Source: Cristatella mucedo
Lineage: Eukaryota > Bryozoa > Phylactolaemata > Cristatellidae
Assembly (NCBI GenBank): GCA_009760855.2
Contig: WPIO01000333.1
Coordinates: 18,227 to 82,226, forward strand
Reading direction: 5' to 3'
Length of the DNA stretch: 64,000 nucleotides
How positions within the stretch are numbered: position 1 is the stretch's first letter; every line of letters begins with the position of its first letter. The notes below the pieces were generated by a model that searched no databases, was not told the DNA's origin, and saw nothing but the letters and a program-made list of their open reading frames with translations. Shown in pieces: positions 37,101-44,131 of this stretch. Made by a program: the position numbers and the translations under genes.

Positions 37101-40100
37101 CTGCACCAATACTGCCATTGCCTTAGAAATATTAGCTTATTTAACAGCCTCATTTGTATAGCAGCAAAAAAGTCTTAATGGCTATCACCACCACTTGCAT
37201 TTGGCAATAAAGGATCGCCCACTGCATGACTCGAACCCACGACCTTGGTCGTAAAGAGCGAGCACCTTACCTCCTGGGCTATCTGTGGCCAAACCCAGAG
37301 GTTTGACCATGTCTCTCCTTTGCTAAATGAGCTTGGATGGCTGCCGATTGATCACTGGATACAGAGCAAAGTTCTTATGCTGACCCACATGGCCTGCCAC
37401 GGCTTGGCTCCTTCATAACCAGCTGAGCGGCTGCACCAGTTTCAGCCTCATCGTGCCCTCAGGTCCTGCGTGGACAATAAATTAGCTGTTCCATTCTTTC
37501 ACTTAAAGACCGATGGCGACAGAAAATTCCTTGACTGTGGAACTCACTTCCACAATTATTTTGCAACGACAACTACCTTATTTTACCGTGTATAAGCCCC
37601 CTCTATGTATAAGCCCCCAAATATTTGAACCAATTTGTTGGAAAAAATATTTGTATTCAATAACTGAATAAACCAAACAATACCAAGACTCATAATAATA
37701 ACTCATGTCACTATCGCTATCCTCTGCACCAGGAATGGCGAAGATACCCTCTCCATCTTCCTCATTCATATCACAAGCTTGAAATTTCGTGGTAACTCCG
37801 CTATAATCATTGTCGCCATCACCCTCTTCATACACTGTATCACTTTCGTTCCCTTCATTGCATTTGAAATGCCACACTTCTTGACAGCTATGACTATAGT
37901 CTCTGGCTTTACATTGTTCGAGGCCTTCACACCCACTCACAGACCTGACCAATGGATGGCTTCTTGATCTGTCCTGCTGGTGTCAAGTTGTCACCCAACT
38001 GGCCATCATCTATTTGGTTCAATTTTCTCATAATGCTACTTTGATGGATTTATTGATGCTTACATTCAGAGCCCGCTTGTCTTCTCTGATTTCTGGTTTA
38101 GCGGATTCTAACTTGTTCCCGATCATCGTGGTCGCCGTTGATGCTGCCGATGTCATCACCACCTCCACCGTCGTCACAACCTCTGCCAATGTTGTGATGA
38201 CTTTCATAATGATGCACGTCGTCATCATGGCCACCTCTGTCATCGTTTAGGCCTCGGCTATCACTGTTTTGGATGGATCTGTCAATTCCGTTATCCACGT
38301 CCTCATGTAATGTAATGTAATGTATCTCCGTCTATAACTCCACAAAGTCATAAAGACCATGTGGGTGTTACGCAGGAGAGTTTTGTATAGCGCAGTCACA
38401 GCCTAAGCGGCTTTCGGTAGCCAACAGACTTCGTCTCACGCAACAAAGAGAAAGTGGGAAGCATAGCAGAGTCAGGAGAGCAGTTGAGGTAATGAGTAGC
38501 ATAGAAGTAGCAGCTCAGGACCGCTGAAAAGGATGTGCCATAGTCGGTAGTAGGAGAGTAGTTATCGTTGCGTAATCTGTGCAGTCGTCGATCTTGATGA
38601 CACCATCATCTTCATTATCCATTTTGAGCACGTGGAATGTCGAATTTGTGTTGATAAACAAGCCTACCGAACACATTTTGGCGACCAGTTAATCTTGTTT
38701 CGGTGGCATTCAAATCGCACAATATAAAAGCAAAAAAGTAACCTCAAGTATAAGCCCCCTCTTCATTATCTGACCCCCAAATTTTGGGGGGCCATGTACG
38801 AGGTAAAATATAGTACTTTTCTGCTGCCGCCTATGGCACATAATTTCCAGCAGTCCTGGGCTGCTACTTCCATGCTACTCCCTAATCTCAACTGCTCCCC
38901 TGATTCAGCTATGCATCTTACTTTCTCTTTTCTGCATGAGATGAAGCCTTTTGGCAACCAAATGCATACCGAAAGCCGATTATGCTGTGAGTGCGCTATA
39001 CAAACTCTCCTGCATAACACCCACATAATCTTTGAGGATTTGCAGGATTATTTTCGGAGATGTGGAGATACGGCTATCACGGCCAACCCAAATGTCGGGC
39101 CAGCATCTTCTCTCTTTGTCGTGCCATCACAATGCCATCCATTCTGTGCTAGTCTTACCTAGTGGACAAGCTTGGACCAGCCATAAGTCAGGTTTTTAAT
39201 GCTTCACTGAATAATGGAGCTATTCTTAAGTCATTCAAATTGGCCATCATTTGACCAATATTTGAAAAGCCAGGCTTTGATTCGAAGATCTAAGAAAATC
39301 ATTGTCCTGCTCCTATTCTTCTTGTTTATTTAAGATTCTTGAAAAGATTCCACTGAGCAGCTTTCGGAATAAATTTAAAAGAATGAATTATCAGACAAAG
39401 TTCAATCGGGGTGCAATCGGCACCATTCCATTGAAACTGCTATCCACCATGTGACCGTGTGAAAACTATCGATCTGGCAGATGATGATCTAGCTTGGTTT
39501 GAACCATACTTTTTCTATCCCGTCCAGTTCACATCGTATGATGGTCAAGTCTCATTCAAGCAGACCAGTCACGAGCATGGTTCCACAAGCATCTTTTCTT
39601 GGCCCTTTGCTATTTCTACGTATATGGAACCTCTTGGGAAAAGTCCTACCCGTGAAGATGCCCTTGGTATCGGCTATCATATGCCCATGGCATTGGCTAT
39701 CACTTCTATGTCTAGATAACCTGATGTACTAGTCAATCTAAACTATTGTTATCAGCTGAAGCGACTGATAAGCTGAATGCTTGCTTTGCAGATCCTTGAT
39801 GTCGGCCAATTTCTCAAAGTTGAACGATGGCAAAACCAAACTCCTACTCATAGGACACTCTAACCGCTCAGCTGGACTAAGAGACTTTGCTGCTATAGGG
39901 ATGCCATTTTCATCGCTGTGGTTTCGTTTATGCATACCCCAGCCTACGACAGCGCCGTGCCTAAATGTTGTTGTCTGCCGGTATTAGGCTGGAGGGCCCT
40001 CCTGACCACCGACTAGCCAATTGGAGCACTGCTGGGCGTTAGCAACGACGCTAACGAATCAGAGCGCAGCGTTCCGGAACCGCAGACTAGAGAAGGGTCA

Positions 40101-41329
40101 GTTAGGATGAACGTCTGCAGGACGTGAGTGGCGCTTTCCCCGGCTCGGTGCCTAGTCGAATAAACTGGTGGTGTTGCTCGTCGGCTGGTGTTTTGTGCAG
40201 TGCGCGACGGAAACCAAACTACAATCGCTAGTGATAATATTTAATCCCTGTCAAAGATTAGGGAATACCGATCACTGTGGCTGGCTAATGATTTCATTAA
40301 GGCCGTGATTCTGTCTAAACAGGACTATTGTGATTCAGTTTTGGCTGGGCAACCAAAACGAGCCATTAAGCCTATACAGCTGGTGATGAATATGCCTGTA
40401 CGGCTAGTCAAAAATACAAGAAAATCAGCCACATATCCCTTTTATTGAAGAGCTGCAATGGCTCTCGGATGATCAAGGATATGGGAAAACTCGTATTCGA
40501 TGTAAAGCGCCTAGAGAGAGATTAAGTTCTCTGAGGGCGCTTTATCAAATGAATTATTATTATTATTATTATTCTGATCCGAAAGCCCTTCAATTGCTTT
40601 CACCAAAAGACCGTTGGCTGCAGAAGCTTTTTATCAGCATGCCTTAGATTGTCGAACTCACTTCCACAATTCTTGTGCAGCCAAGCTCTCTTCTCTCCTG
40701 CTGCCGACTCAAGCACATCGTTTCGGTGAGCCGTGATGGCACACTAGGTAAGGCGGTTGCTTTCACGACCTCGGTCCCGAGGTCGTGGGTTTGAGTCCTG
40801 CCGTGGGCGATTCTTTATCGCCACTGCAGGCGGTGGTGATAGCCGTAAAGGCTCTGCTGTCGCTATACAAAAAGAGGCTGTTTAATCAGCTAGGATTTAT
40901 TATTTTATTATTTCCAGCCGTACTGAGCTGCTACCTCCATGCTACTCACTTCCTCGACTGCCCTCTTGATTCATCCACGGTTCTCACTCTCTTTTTGTTT
41001 CGTGAGGTTGAATCTGTGAGCTATCTTGTGTGTACCAAAAGCAGCTATGGCTTTGACTGCCCTAAAAAAAAAACCTCTAGTGAAACATCCACTTGTGGCT
41101 TGTGGGGTTAAAGATGGGGTATATAAAAATGTACAATGTGACTGGCAGTAAGCAGGCTGACATTTTGAGCTTATCCGTTCAAGTCGTATGATAGAGGCAA
41201 CATAATACTCCTTCCTGTTTATTCTGAAGAGCTGTTCCCTCCCAACGTCGGCCGGCCCATAAGTTTGTCCATTCCTCTATCTGTATCCATCCGTTTGTCT
41301 GTGTCCATCTCTCTCTCTCTCTCCTTCTA

Positions 41330-41398
<69 letters not shown>

Positions 41399-42013
41399 CA
41401 TGTGTGCGAGTTCGTGTTCGTATGCACGTGCTGTGTGTGTGTGTGTGTGCGCGTGCGTGCGTTCGTTCGTGCGTGCAATGACCCAATTTTGTTACTTCCT
41501 CAACAAAGGCATTCACAGAACGTTAGAGTCCCTATCCTCCTTGAATGGGAGAAAGTGCTGTTTGGTGAGAGGGTTATTGTAAGTCTGTCTGTGCAGCAGT
41601 TGCAACGTTCACGACACACAATTCGAACTGCACAATGCTTCGCTAACAGTAAGTACCTTTATGCACACGCAAGAAGACCGTTACTGCTCAGGCAGGAACA
41701 CCGTTACTGCTCAGGCCGGAAGACCGCTACTGCATAGGCACAAAACCGTTAGCAGCAAAAGCTTGGTTTATCAGATCCTAGACTGTGAGAACACACTTTC
41801 ACATTTCCAACTGCTACGTTTGCTCATGGCTGAATATATTTGGCATTTCTTTTTTTCAGCAGTCCTTCCCTTCAATTTCTCAGGTACAACAAGGTACAAC
41901 CCACTGGTCAAACGGTATATTGCTTAAGATTTTACCTGTACGTCAGATCGGTTTGCCTTGATCCCACGCTCAAAGCCCTTCACTGCCACCTGAACGACCG
42001 TCCGGAAGCTCAT
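18037..42013 (-). CDS. NCF1-like: p47phox (NCF1)-like NADPH oxidase organiser, 10 coding exons
   Basis: Spliced gene on the minus strand. Coding exons: 42013-41936, 36268-36188, 36001-35920, 29470-29257, 25618-25551, 23334-23197, 21294-21190, 21023-20906, 18970-18839 and 18184-18037. All have GT donors and AG acceptors, and each exit phase equals the next entry phase, giving 388 codons without a stop. Domains: PX at about residues 1-150, SH3-A at about 182-240 (Trp-Trp at 222-223), SH3-B at about 258-312 (Trp-Trp at 291-292), then a basic segment from about 330. Human p47phox has the same order and a similar length (390 aa). Diagnostic blocks are FPIEAGKV in PX, ISGPLPLETYIVAASYK and GDMVDVVDKN in SH3-A, and DGWWIG then GYVPAAYL in SH3-B. 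In the family, the PX domain binds phosphoinositides, the SH3 pair binds p22phox, and the basic tail holds the SH3 pair closed until it is phosphorylated. The C-terminal exon is uncertain. NOXO1 is the alternative, but it lacks the basic autoinhibitory segment. Confidence 0.9.
18285..18425 (+). mobile_element. SINE-1 copy
   Basis: ctgggccggatactcgcgct head, B-box relict, then ggcagtcctttattgcc, agtggtgatag and aaggctcttctgatgc. Confidence 0.6.
18504..18790. repeat. (GA)n/(GACA)n microsatellite in intron 9
   Basis: About 285 bp of GA and GACA units. On the gene strand it is a long CT/CTGT pyrimidine tract starting some 50 nt after the exon 9 donor. Confidence 0.95.
18839..18970 (-). CDS. NCF1-like: NCF1-like exon 9: end of SH3-B and start of the autoinhibitory region
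   Basis: 132 nt, phase 2 to 2, residues 296-338. It begins YDGKVGYVPAAYLTAY, the last strands of SH3-B. It ends with RPTIPVQR, and the arginine codon shared with exon 10 extends the basic motif. The acceptor is tgctttgcag and the donor GGAG|GTAGGT. About 50 bp past the donor lies a 280-bp pyrimidine microsatellite. Confidence 0.9.
19515..19940 (-). mobile_element. LINE-A relic
   Basis: Antisense: tail-like aaaaccaaatctctag, then agctgaaagtaggccgactt and ttggttttatcgtcattta, matching the YFQL and LKLNDDKT coding regions with an internal deletion. Confidence 0.55.
20685..20764 (+). other. tRNA-like relic
   Basis: An acceptor-stem-like pair (ggactcg and cgaggcc, 6 of 7 pairs) and an A-box-like tagctcaatcgattgagtag. 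The T arm does not fold and the B box is absent, so this is a decayed tRNA or SINE head in intron 8. Confidence 0.3.
20906..21023 (-). CDS. NCF1-like: NCF1-like exon 8: first part of SH3-B
   Basis: 118 nt, phase 1 in and 2 out, residues 257-294. It encodes EIFLTTKAYAAQQSDELSF, then IEIMNKIKDGWWIG. This contains the second SH3 RT loop and Trp pair, in the same position as human SH3-B (IKAYTAVEGDEVSL then DGWW). The acceptor is gactttcag and the donor GGAAG|GTATTA. Confidence 0.93.
21190..21294 (-). CDS. NCF1-like: NCF1-like exon 7: second half of SH3-A
   Basis: 105 nt, phase 1 to 1, residues 222-255. It opens directly with the SH3 Trp pair (WWYVRVDDQEGWAPSTYLQL), which includes the conserved G-W-x-P-x-x-Y ending. 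An acidic inter-SH3 linker follows. The acceptor is gattgtcacag and the donor TCTG|GTATGC. Confidence 0.93.
21366..22665 (-). mobile_element. LINE-A copy, degenerate
   Basis: Antisense. AAT tail at about 21366-21378, then the order seen in the 52-53 kb copy: thumb, palm (TKLYL and VSLLVLLDILAAFDSVDHQV relics) and GIRANHSTES near 22640. Several frameshifts. Confidence 0.75.
22735..22870 (+). mobile_element. LINE-A 3' tail
   Basis: gcaaatgtaaagtgcc, aaagagattgagttctctga, gggcgctatatcaa and a degenerate ATT tract. It lies head to head with the antisense copy to its left. Confidence 0.75.
23197..23334 (-). CDS. NCF1-like: NCF1-like exon 6: first half of SH3-A
   Basis: 138 nt, phase 1 to 1, residues 176-220. 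The acceptor is acttttgcag and the donor ATG|GTAATG. It encodes ISGPLPLETYIVAASYKS, then GEVTLNTGDMVDVVDKNANG. The order of RT loop, acidic diverging turn and n-Src start matches p47phox SH3-A closely, including the ITGPI-like lead-in. Confidence 0.93.
23960..24890 (+). mobile_element. LINE-A copy: RT thumb, C-terminus and tail
   Basis: Forward. KLKIGSASISPVESARNLGV, then a broken stretch, then 24248-24652 open with QNSAARLVCHERRSCHITPL and ending FSGSL-stop. 3' UTR and ATT tail to about 24885. It lies in intron 5 of the NCF1-like gene, opposite to it in strand. Confidence 0.85.
24985..25355. repeat. (GA)n/(GACA)n microsatellite in intron 5
   Basis: About 350 bp of GAGA, GACA and GACACA units with an internal duplication of aatgggg-acaca blocks. 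Confidence 0.93.
25551..25618 (-). CDS. NCF1-like: NCF1-like exon 5: PX-SH3 linker
   Basis: 68 nt, phase 2 in and 1 out, residues 153-174 plus shared codons. The acceptor is attttaacag and the donor GCTA|GTAAGT is near consensus. The translated segment (SSATLAGQAQNDNGRQAKET) is polar and unstructured, as expected for the linker between PX and SH3-A. A second frame is open through this exon, but only the frame used here matches the phases on both sides. Confidence 0.75.
27645..27760 (+). mobile_element. LINE-B 3' end, degenerate
   Basis: gaaaactctccaggataaca, then cttagtctctgtggctttgt and ggagatgaacag follow the LINE-B end pattern. Confidence 0.5.
27838..27960 (+). mobile_element. SINE-1 copy, degenerate
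   Basis: catggttcgggcctgcagcg (B-box region) and ggcaatcctttattgcc are recognisable; the rest has drifted. Confidence 0.45.
27962..28110. repeat. (TG)n microsatellite
   Basis: About 55 bp of pure TG followed by about 90 bp of imperfect TG. Confidence 0.95.
28191..28310 (+). repeat. Repeat R4, copy 2
   Basis: Homologous to 12629-12745. It contains tttgtttacag followed by an ATG-led segment (MAASAAATDDGGSTLAARIR) and a donor-like gttagt. It could be a mobile-element 5' region or a duplicated exon. Confidence 0.45.
28355..28505 (-). mobile_element. SINE-1 copy, well preserved
   Basis: Reverse copy with gccttaacggctttcacc, the body caataaaggatcgcccactg, the B box complement gattcgaacc, cgacctcggtcgt, and the head cctcctgggctatcacggcc. 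Confidence 0.8.
28965..29125 (+). repeat. Repeat R5, copy 1
   Basis: About 160 bp similar to 30285-30455: agccctgaaggtgatgcc, aggaagcaatagaaa, aagctgattgaaggca. The copies flank NCF1-like exon 4 in direct orientation. Confidence 0.6.
29257..29470 (-). CDS. NCF1-like: NCF1-like exon 4: PX C-terminal helices
   Basis: 214 nt, phase 1 in and 2 out, residues 81-151. It encodes a helix-rich stretch including ALYFERLLRLDRKIATYKEL, like the C-terminal PX helices of p47phox. The donor is AAG|GTCTGC. The acceptor was chosen at ATAG|CTGC because it alone gives phase 1. A cleaner acceptor at 29515 (ccttgcag) would add 15 codons but clashes in phase with exon 3, so the left edge of the protein segment is the least certain border in the gene. 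Confidence 0.8.
30285..30455 (+). repeat. Repeat R5, copy 2
   Basis: Same blocks as 28965-29125 with scattered differences, by eye roughly 75-80% identical. Family unknown. Confidence 0.6.
30978..31115. repeat. (TA)n and (TG)n microsatellites
   Basis: TA tract 30978-31022, imperfect ATA sequence, then TG tract 31083-31116. Confidence 0.93.
31925..32645 (-). mobile_element. LINE-A 3' part
   Basis: Antisense: ATAA tail, tgataaagcaccctcagaga, 3' UTR, then the C-terminal coding block (ITPLLADLHWLPVKQRIDFK and MTAFSGSV-stop on the minus strand). The 131-codon ORF is intact over its length. Confidence 0.85.
32662..32812 (-). mobile_element. SINE-2 copy
   Basis: Left end attcatttgtatagcatc, ccaagagaacttaatctcta and caggtgcttcaca equal the LINE-A tail. 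The right end is the tRNA-like head with ggggctcgagcc (B box) and caccttaaccactggacc (A box). Confidence 0.75.
32813..35250. other. Intron 3 filler with decayed open frames
   Basis: A lower-GC stretch with many short plus-strand ORF pieces (for example around 33350-33420) that look like a decayed coding element but match nothing I recognise. No exon of the host gene was found here. Confidence 0.4.
35920..36001 (-). CDS. NCF1-like: NCF1-like exon 3: PX loop, FPIEAG block
   Basis: 82 nt, phase 0 in and 1 out, residues 54-80. The donor is ATG|GTGAGC. It encodes VKLVEAFPIEAGKVSIKDK followed by VLPDFAAD. The FPIEAG string is characteristic of p47phox PX domains. The PxxP motif that follows in the human protein is not seen here. 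Confidence 0.92.
36188..36268 (-). CDS. NCF1-like: NCF1-like exon 2: PX core
   Basis: 81 nt, phase 0 to 0, residues 27-53. The acceptor follows a strong pyrimidine tract (tttatttttcag) and the donor is CAT|GTAAGT. It encodes LYVLQVSWSDGTKY and then YRSYAEIF, matching the p47phox PX block around its phosphoinositide-binding YRRF. The second arginine of that motif is serine here. Confidence 0.9.
36633..36746. repeat. Long near-perfect hairpin in NCF1-like intron 1
   Basis: Arms at 36651-36681 and 36690-36720 are complementary over 31 bp with one mismatch, around an 8-nt loop (tccagctt). Pairing resumes outward with GGCAGACCAAG against CTTGGCCTGCC after a small bulge. The foldback of about 110 nt could be a miRNA or hpRNA precursor on either strand, or a foldback MITE. 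Confidence 0.6.
37140..37292 (-). mobile_element. SINE-1 copy, well preserved
   Basis: cagcctcatttgtatagcag, ggctatcaccaccacttgca, caataaaggatcgcccactg, the B box complement gactcgaaccc, and the A box region cttacctcctgggctat. Confidence 0.82.
37578..37952 (-). pseudogene. pogo-like transposase C-terminal fragment
   Basis: 124-codon open segment inside the pogo-like element. Blocks such as VRSVSGCEGLEQCKARDYSH and EGNESDTVYEEGDGDNDYSG fit the end of DDE pogo/Jerky-type transposases, where a Trp-rich helix precedes an acidic tail. The catalytic domain upstream is broken by frameshifts and by a LINE-B insertion, so it is not functional. Confidence 0.55.
37581..38808 (-). mobile_element. Degenerate pogo/Tigger-like DNA transposon
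   Basis: The inverted ends read TTTTACCGTGTATAAGCCCC on the left and GGTAAAA after a GTATAAGCCCCC-type block on the right, bounded by TA duplications at 37579-37580 and 38809-38810. The minus-strand ORF at 37952-37578 reads like the C-terminal end of a pogo transposase, with EEGDGDNDYSG and an acidic tail (IPGAEDSDSDMS). Frames are broken. The element is inserted into a LINE-B copy and carries a reversed LINE-B 3' end at about 38305-38575. Confidence 0.7.
38305..38575 (-). mobile_element. LINE-B 3' end inside the pogo-like element
   Basis: Reversed, starting with an (ATGTA)n tail, then ctccgtctataactccacaa, caggagagttttgtatagcg, gagaaagtgggaagcatagc. The youngest layer of this nest. Confidence 0.75.
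39917..40223 (+). mobile_element. Solo LTR, family 2
   Basis: 307 bp starting TGTGGTTTCG and ending AAACTACA, with a perfect 5-bp target duplication, atcgc, at 39912-39916 and 40224-40228. An AATAAA signal at 40159-40164 gives the orientation. It interrupts the reverse transcriptase region of a LINE-B copy; removing it and one atcgc copy restores LINE-B continuity. Confidence 0.85.
40497..40576 (+). mobile_element. LINE-A 3' tail
   Basis: gatgtaaagcgcctagagag, agattaagttctctgagggc, gctttatcaaatgaa, then (ATT)7. Extreme 5' truncation of about 80 bp. Confidence 0.8.
40728..40895 (+). mobile_element. SINE-1 copy, best preserved forward copy
   Basis: A-box region gatggcacactaggtaagg, B box gggtttgagtcctgcc, body gggcgattctttatcgccac, ggcggtggtgatagccgtaa, 3' end aggctgtttaatcagct. 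Pol III promoter geometry is intact. Confidence 0.82.
41300..41465. repeat. (CT)n and (GT)n microsatellite
   Basis: CT tract to 41389, then imperfect GT and GTGC repeats. Confidence 0.94.
41505..41890. repeat. Composite LINE-A (antisense)/LINE-B (sense) unit, copy 1
   Basis: 41505-41737 is antisense LINE-A (gagagggttattgtaagtct, gttgcaacgttcacgac). It joins LINE-B C-terminal sequence (gttagcagcaaaagcttgg, cctagactgtgagaacacac). The same junction occurs at 43250-43640. Confidence 0.65.
41936..42013 (-). CDS. NCF1-like: NCF1-like exon 1: start codon and PX strand 1
   Basis: Encodes residues 1-26, starting MSFRTVVQVAVKGFERG. This lines up with the N-terminal PX strand of p47phox, which also begins with Met followed by a hydrophobic strand and a GFEKR-like turn. 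The donor is CAG|GTAAAA and the exit phase is 0. The exon extends upstream to an acceptor at about 42066 (cttttacag), leaving about 52 nt before the ATG that are rich in CAG. The frame is also open upstream of this ATG, so the start was chosen by family alignment. Confidence 0.85.
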
Positions 42014-42600
42014 CGTCTTGCTGCTAGTGCTGCTGCTGCTGTTGCTTGGATTCTGCGGCAGCCTGTAAAAGCAATATAGATTCAAATGCCAAAATGTAAG
42101 GAGCACATCCATTGCAGGACCCCTAACAGTTAGTCTCAACTGCAATGAGCCTTATTGTTGGCAGCTCGAGCAGACAACGACAAAAATGGGTTATTTGTCC
42201 ATCATGCCCTTGAGAATTAAACCTGATGTAAATCCCAAATCAGTTGCACGAACCGCTAGCCAGCTCTGGAATCAACTTGCTGCTCTGCCATTCAGCCGCC
42301 TAGCAAGTGGTGCTAGTTCACACATCCTGCTGCAGTAGTTAGCCGGAGGACATCAGCGCTCATCGATCCCAACAACAGAACTCCGACATTAGCCTGTGAT
42401 TCCCTTGCAATTTGGTTGCCAAAAAACCTATTATGTGCCAACAGTTACCCCTCAAAGTGATTGCTTTAAGATAGCAAAAATGTAGCTAAATTTCACTATT
42501 AGGGAAGAGACTTCATTGGCCCTCGTGGTCAGGAGTTGCAAAGTCGAACTTTTAACTTGACAATTTAAGGCCTGTCATGTATAGGCTCCTGCGTATCTAC

Positions 42601-42698
42601 CTGAACTGCTACAGGTGTTATAGTTTCCTCATATGTCGTAGCTAGGATGGCTTCCTCATCTTCTTGGGCAACACAGCTAACTAGACAGCATTCGTTGG
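42601..42698 (-). CDS. Candidate upstream coding exon B
   Basis: 98 nt between a strong acceptor (ttttttattttaag) and a donor (CAG|GTAGAT), phase 1 in and 0 out. Only one frame is open (32 codons), reading ECCLVSCVAQEDEEAILATT then YEETITPVAVQ. It lies 585 bp upstream of NCF1-like exon 1 on the same strand. It joins exon 1 in frame only if an AG 10 nt inside the first acceptor is used. I do not recognise a domain. Confidence 0.55.
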
Positions 42699-42764
42699 CT
42701 TAAAATAAAAAACATGTATGTAGCACACTAATTAGGTTCAGCTGATTCAACGGACTCATTCATA

Positions 42765-42892
42765 TAGAAATAAAGAAGCCTTAGCGGCAATCACTCCTTG
42801 CAGTAGCAATATAGAATTGTCAGAAGCAGGGGTCGAACCCACGACCTGGGTCGAGACTTGAAGTACCCCCTAGGCTAAGACATGGCACGAAG
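42765..42892 (-). mobile_element. SINE-1 copy, degenerate
   Basis: gaagccttagcggcaatcac, then B box complement gggtcgaacccacgacct and ggctaagacatggc. Confidence 0.55.
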
Positions 42893-43640
42893 AGAAATAA
42901 ATCTCTTTCTATACACTTTACATATGACGCAAGTGAAGCACGTCAATTGATAAGTGAAACCATGCACACTTTCAGCAAGCATAAACACATAAAAGAAAAT
43001 TCAGACAGATGTCGGAAAATGCTGAGAAACTAGAGGGTTTTTAGCTTTTTTTAATGTAACCAATGTCGTAATGTCTGTCGGTAGTGGCTTGCAGGCTTTG
43101 GGAGCATACGAACTGAATACACGTTCTCCAAGAGGCTTGAGATTAGTTCGTAGCATAGCTAATACAACAGTCATAGAAGCAGCTGGTGAGATAAGGAGCT
43201 TTTCAGATAGGTAAGCCAGAGCAACAGAATAGGGGACCTACAAGTGAGTGACAGAACGTTGGAGTCCGTGTCCTGTTGATGGGAAGGAAGTGCCGTTTGG
43301 TGAGAGGGTTATTGTAAGTCTGTGGGTGTAGCAGTTGCAACGCTCACGACAGACAAGTCGAGCTGCACAGTTCTTCACTAACTGTAAATGCCTTTATGCA
43401 CAAACGAGAAGACTGTTACTGCACAGGCATGAAGACCGTTGGCAGCAGAAGCTTGGCTCAGCAGGTCCTGGACTGTGAGAACACTTTCACAATTCCATCT
43501 GCTACGCTTTATCACTGCTGACTATATTTGGCATGTCTTTTTTTCAGTAGATCCTCCCTTCAATTTTCCACTTATCATAACGTCGACTGCTTTCCAGTTT
43601 CAGCTATACTCTGTCCTCTGGCTTAGTCGAGTGAGCTATA
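42893..43640. repeat. LINE-A antisense joined to LINE-B sense (composite copy 2)
   Basis: LINE-A tail to C-terminus 42893-43430 (aatctctttctatacacttt, gggagcatacgaactgaata), then LINE-B from about 43435 (cttggctcagcaggtcctgg, gactatatttggcatgtc). Confidence 0.65.
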
Positions 43641-44131
43641 CACATCAAGGCACTTTAGTGAGTTATATACACGACCAAAAGTCACTTAAACTATCACTCG
43701 GAAATAGCCACTCATTTCCCTTTGTTTCTTTTGAATTATAGTGCACACGAGCTAGATTTTGTTACAGCAAGAGCAGGTGATCGTGCTCTCTTAGCGGCAG
43801 CTTGCCAAGCAAGCTTTTACCTCGGTGCCACTCAGTGCCCTAACTGGGGGAGGGAAAAGCATGTGGGCATTCGTGAGGCTCCAGTCTGCACCCTCTGCCT
43901 TTCTACTGTGACCCTAGGAAAGATACATTTAAATATATAAGAACAGTCAGTATTTAATTAAAAATTAATTTTTTGAGTGTAAAAACCATTTGAATGAGAT
44001 AAAAATTGTCAAATTTCTGATAGCCAGAGAGAGCACATTCTAAAATCCAAACCTAGACTTTGCAACGACTAAGATTAGCTGGATTAATTTGCAGGAGTGG
44101 GTCAGCATTCCAAGCTAGTCATGGTTTATAC

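Larger units (their letters stand above)
37325..39070 (+). mobile_element. LINE-B copy split by the pogo-like element
   Basis: 37325-37578 (cacggcttggctccttcata, tgcgtggacaataaattagc) and 38811-39070 (gccgcctatggcacataa, accgaaagccgattatgctg, aactctcctgcataacaccc) are consecutive parts of LINE-B, as shown by the uninterrupted copy at 15170-15640. Confidence 0.75.
39300..41110 (+). mobile_element. LINE-B copy with RT region, multiply interrupted
   Basis: RT relics in several frames: ILEKIPLSSF, VPQASFLGPLLFL, MSANFSKLNDGKTKLLLIGH, then after the solo LTR the SKxDYCNSVLAG-like region near 40320. Insertions: solo LTR 39917-40223, LINE-A tail 40497-40576, SINE-1 40728-40895. LINE-B 3' UTR resumes at about 40905 (ctgagctgctacctccatgc). 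Confidence 0.7.

Noticed and set aside
40736-40820. Functional tRNA gene from A and B boxes
   Set aside because: It is the head of a dispersed SINE with a long tail and no cloverleaf.
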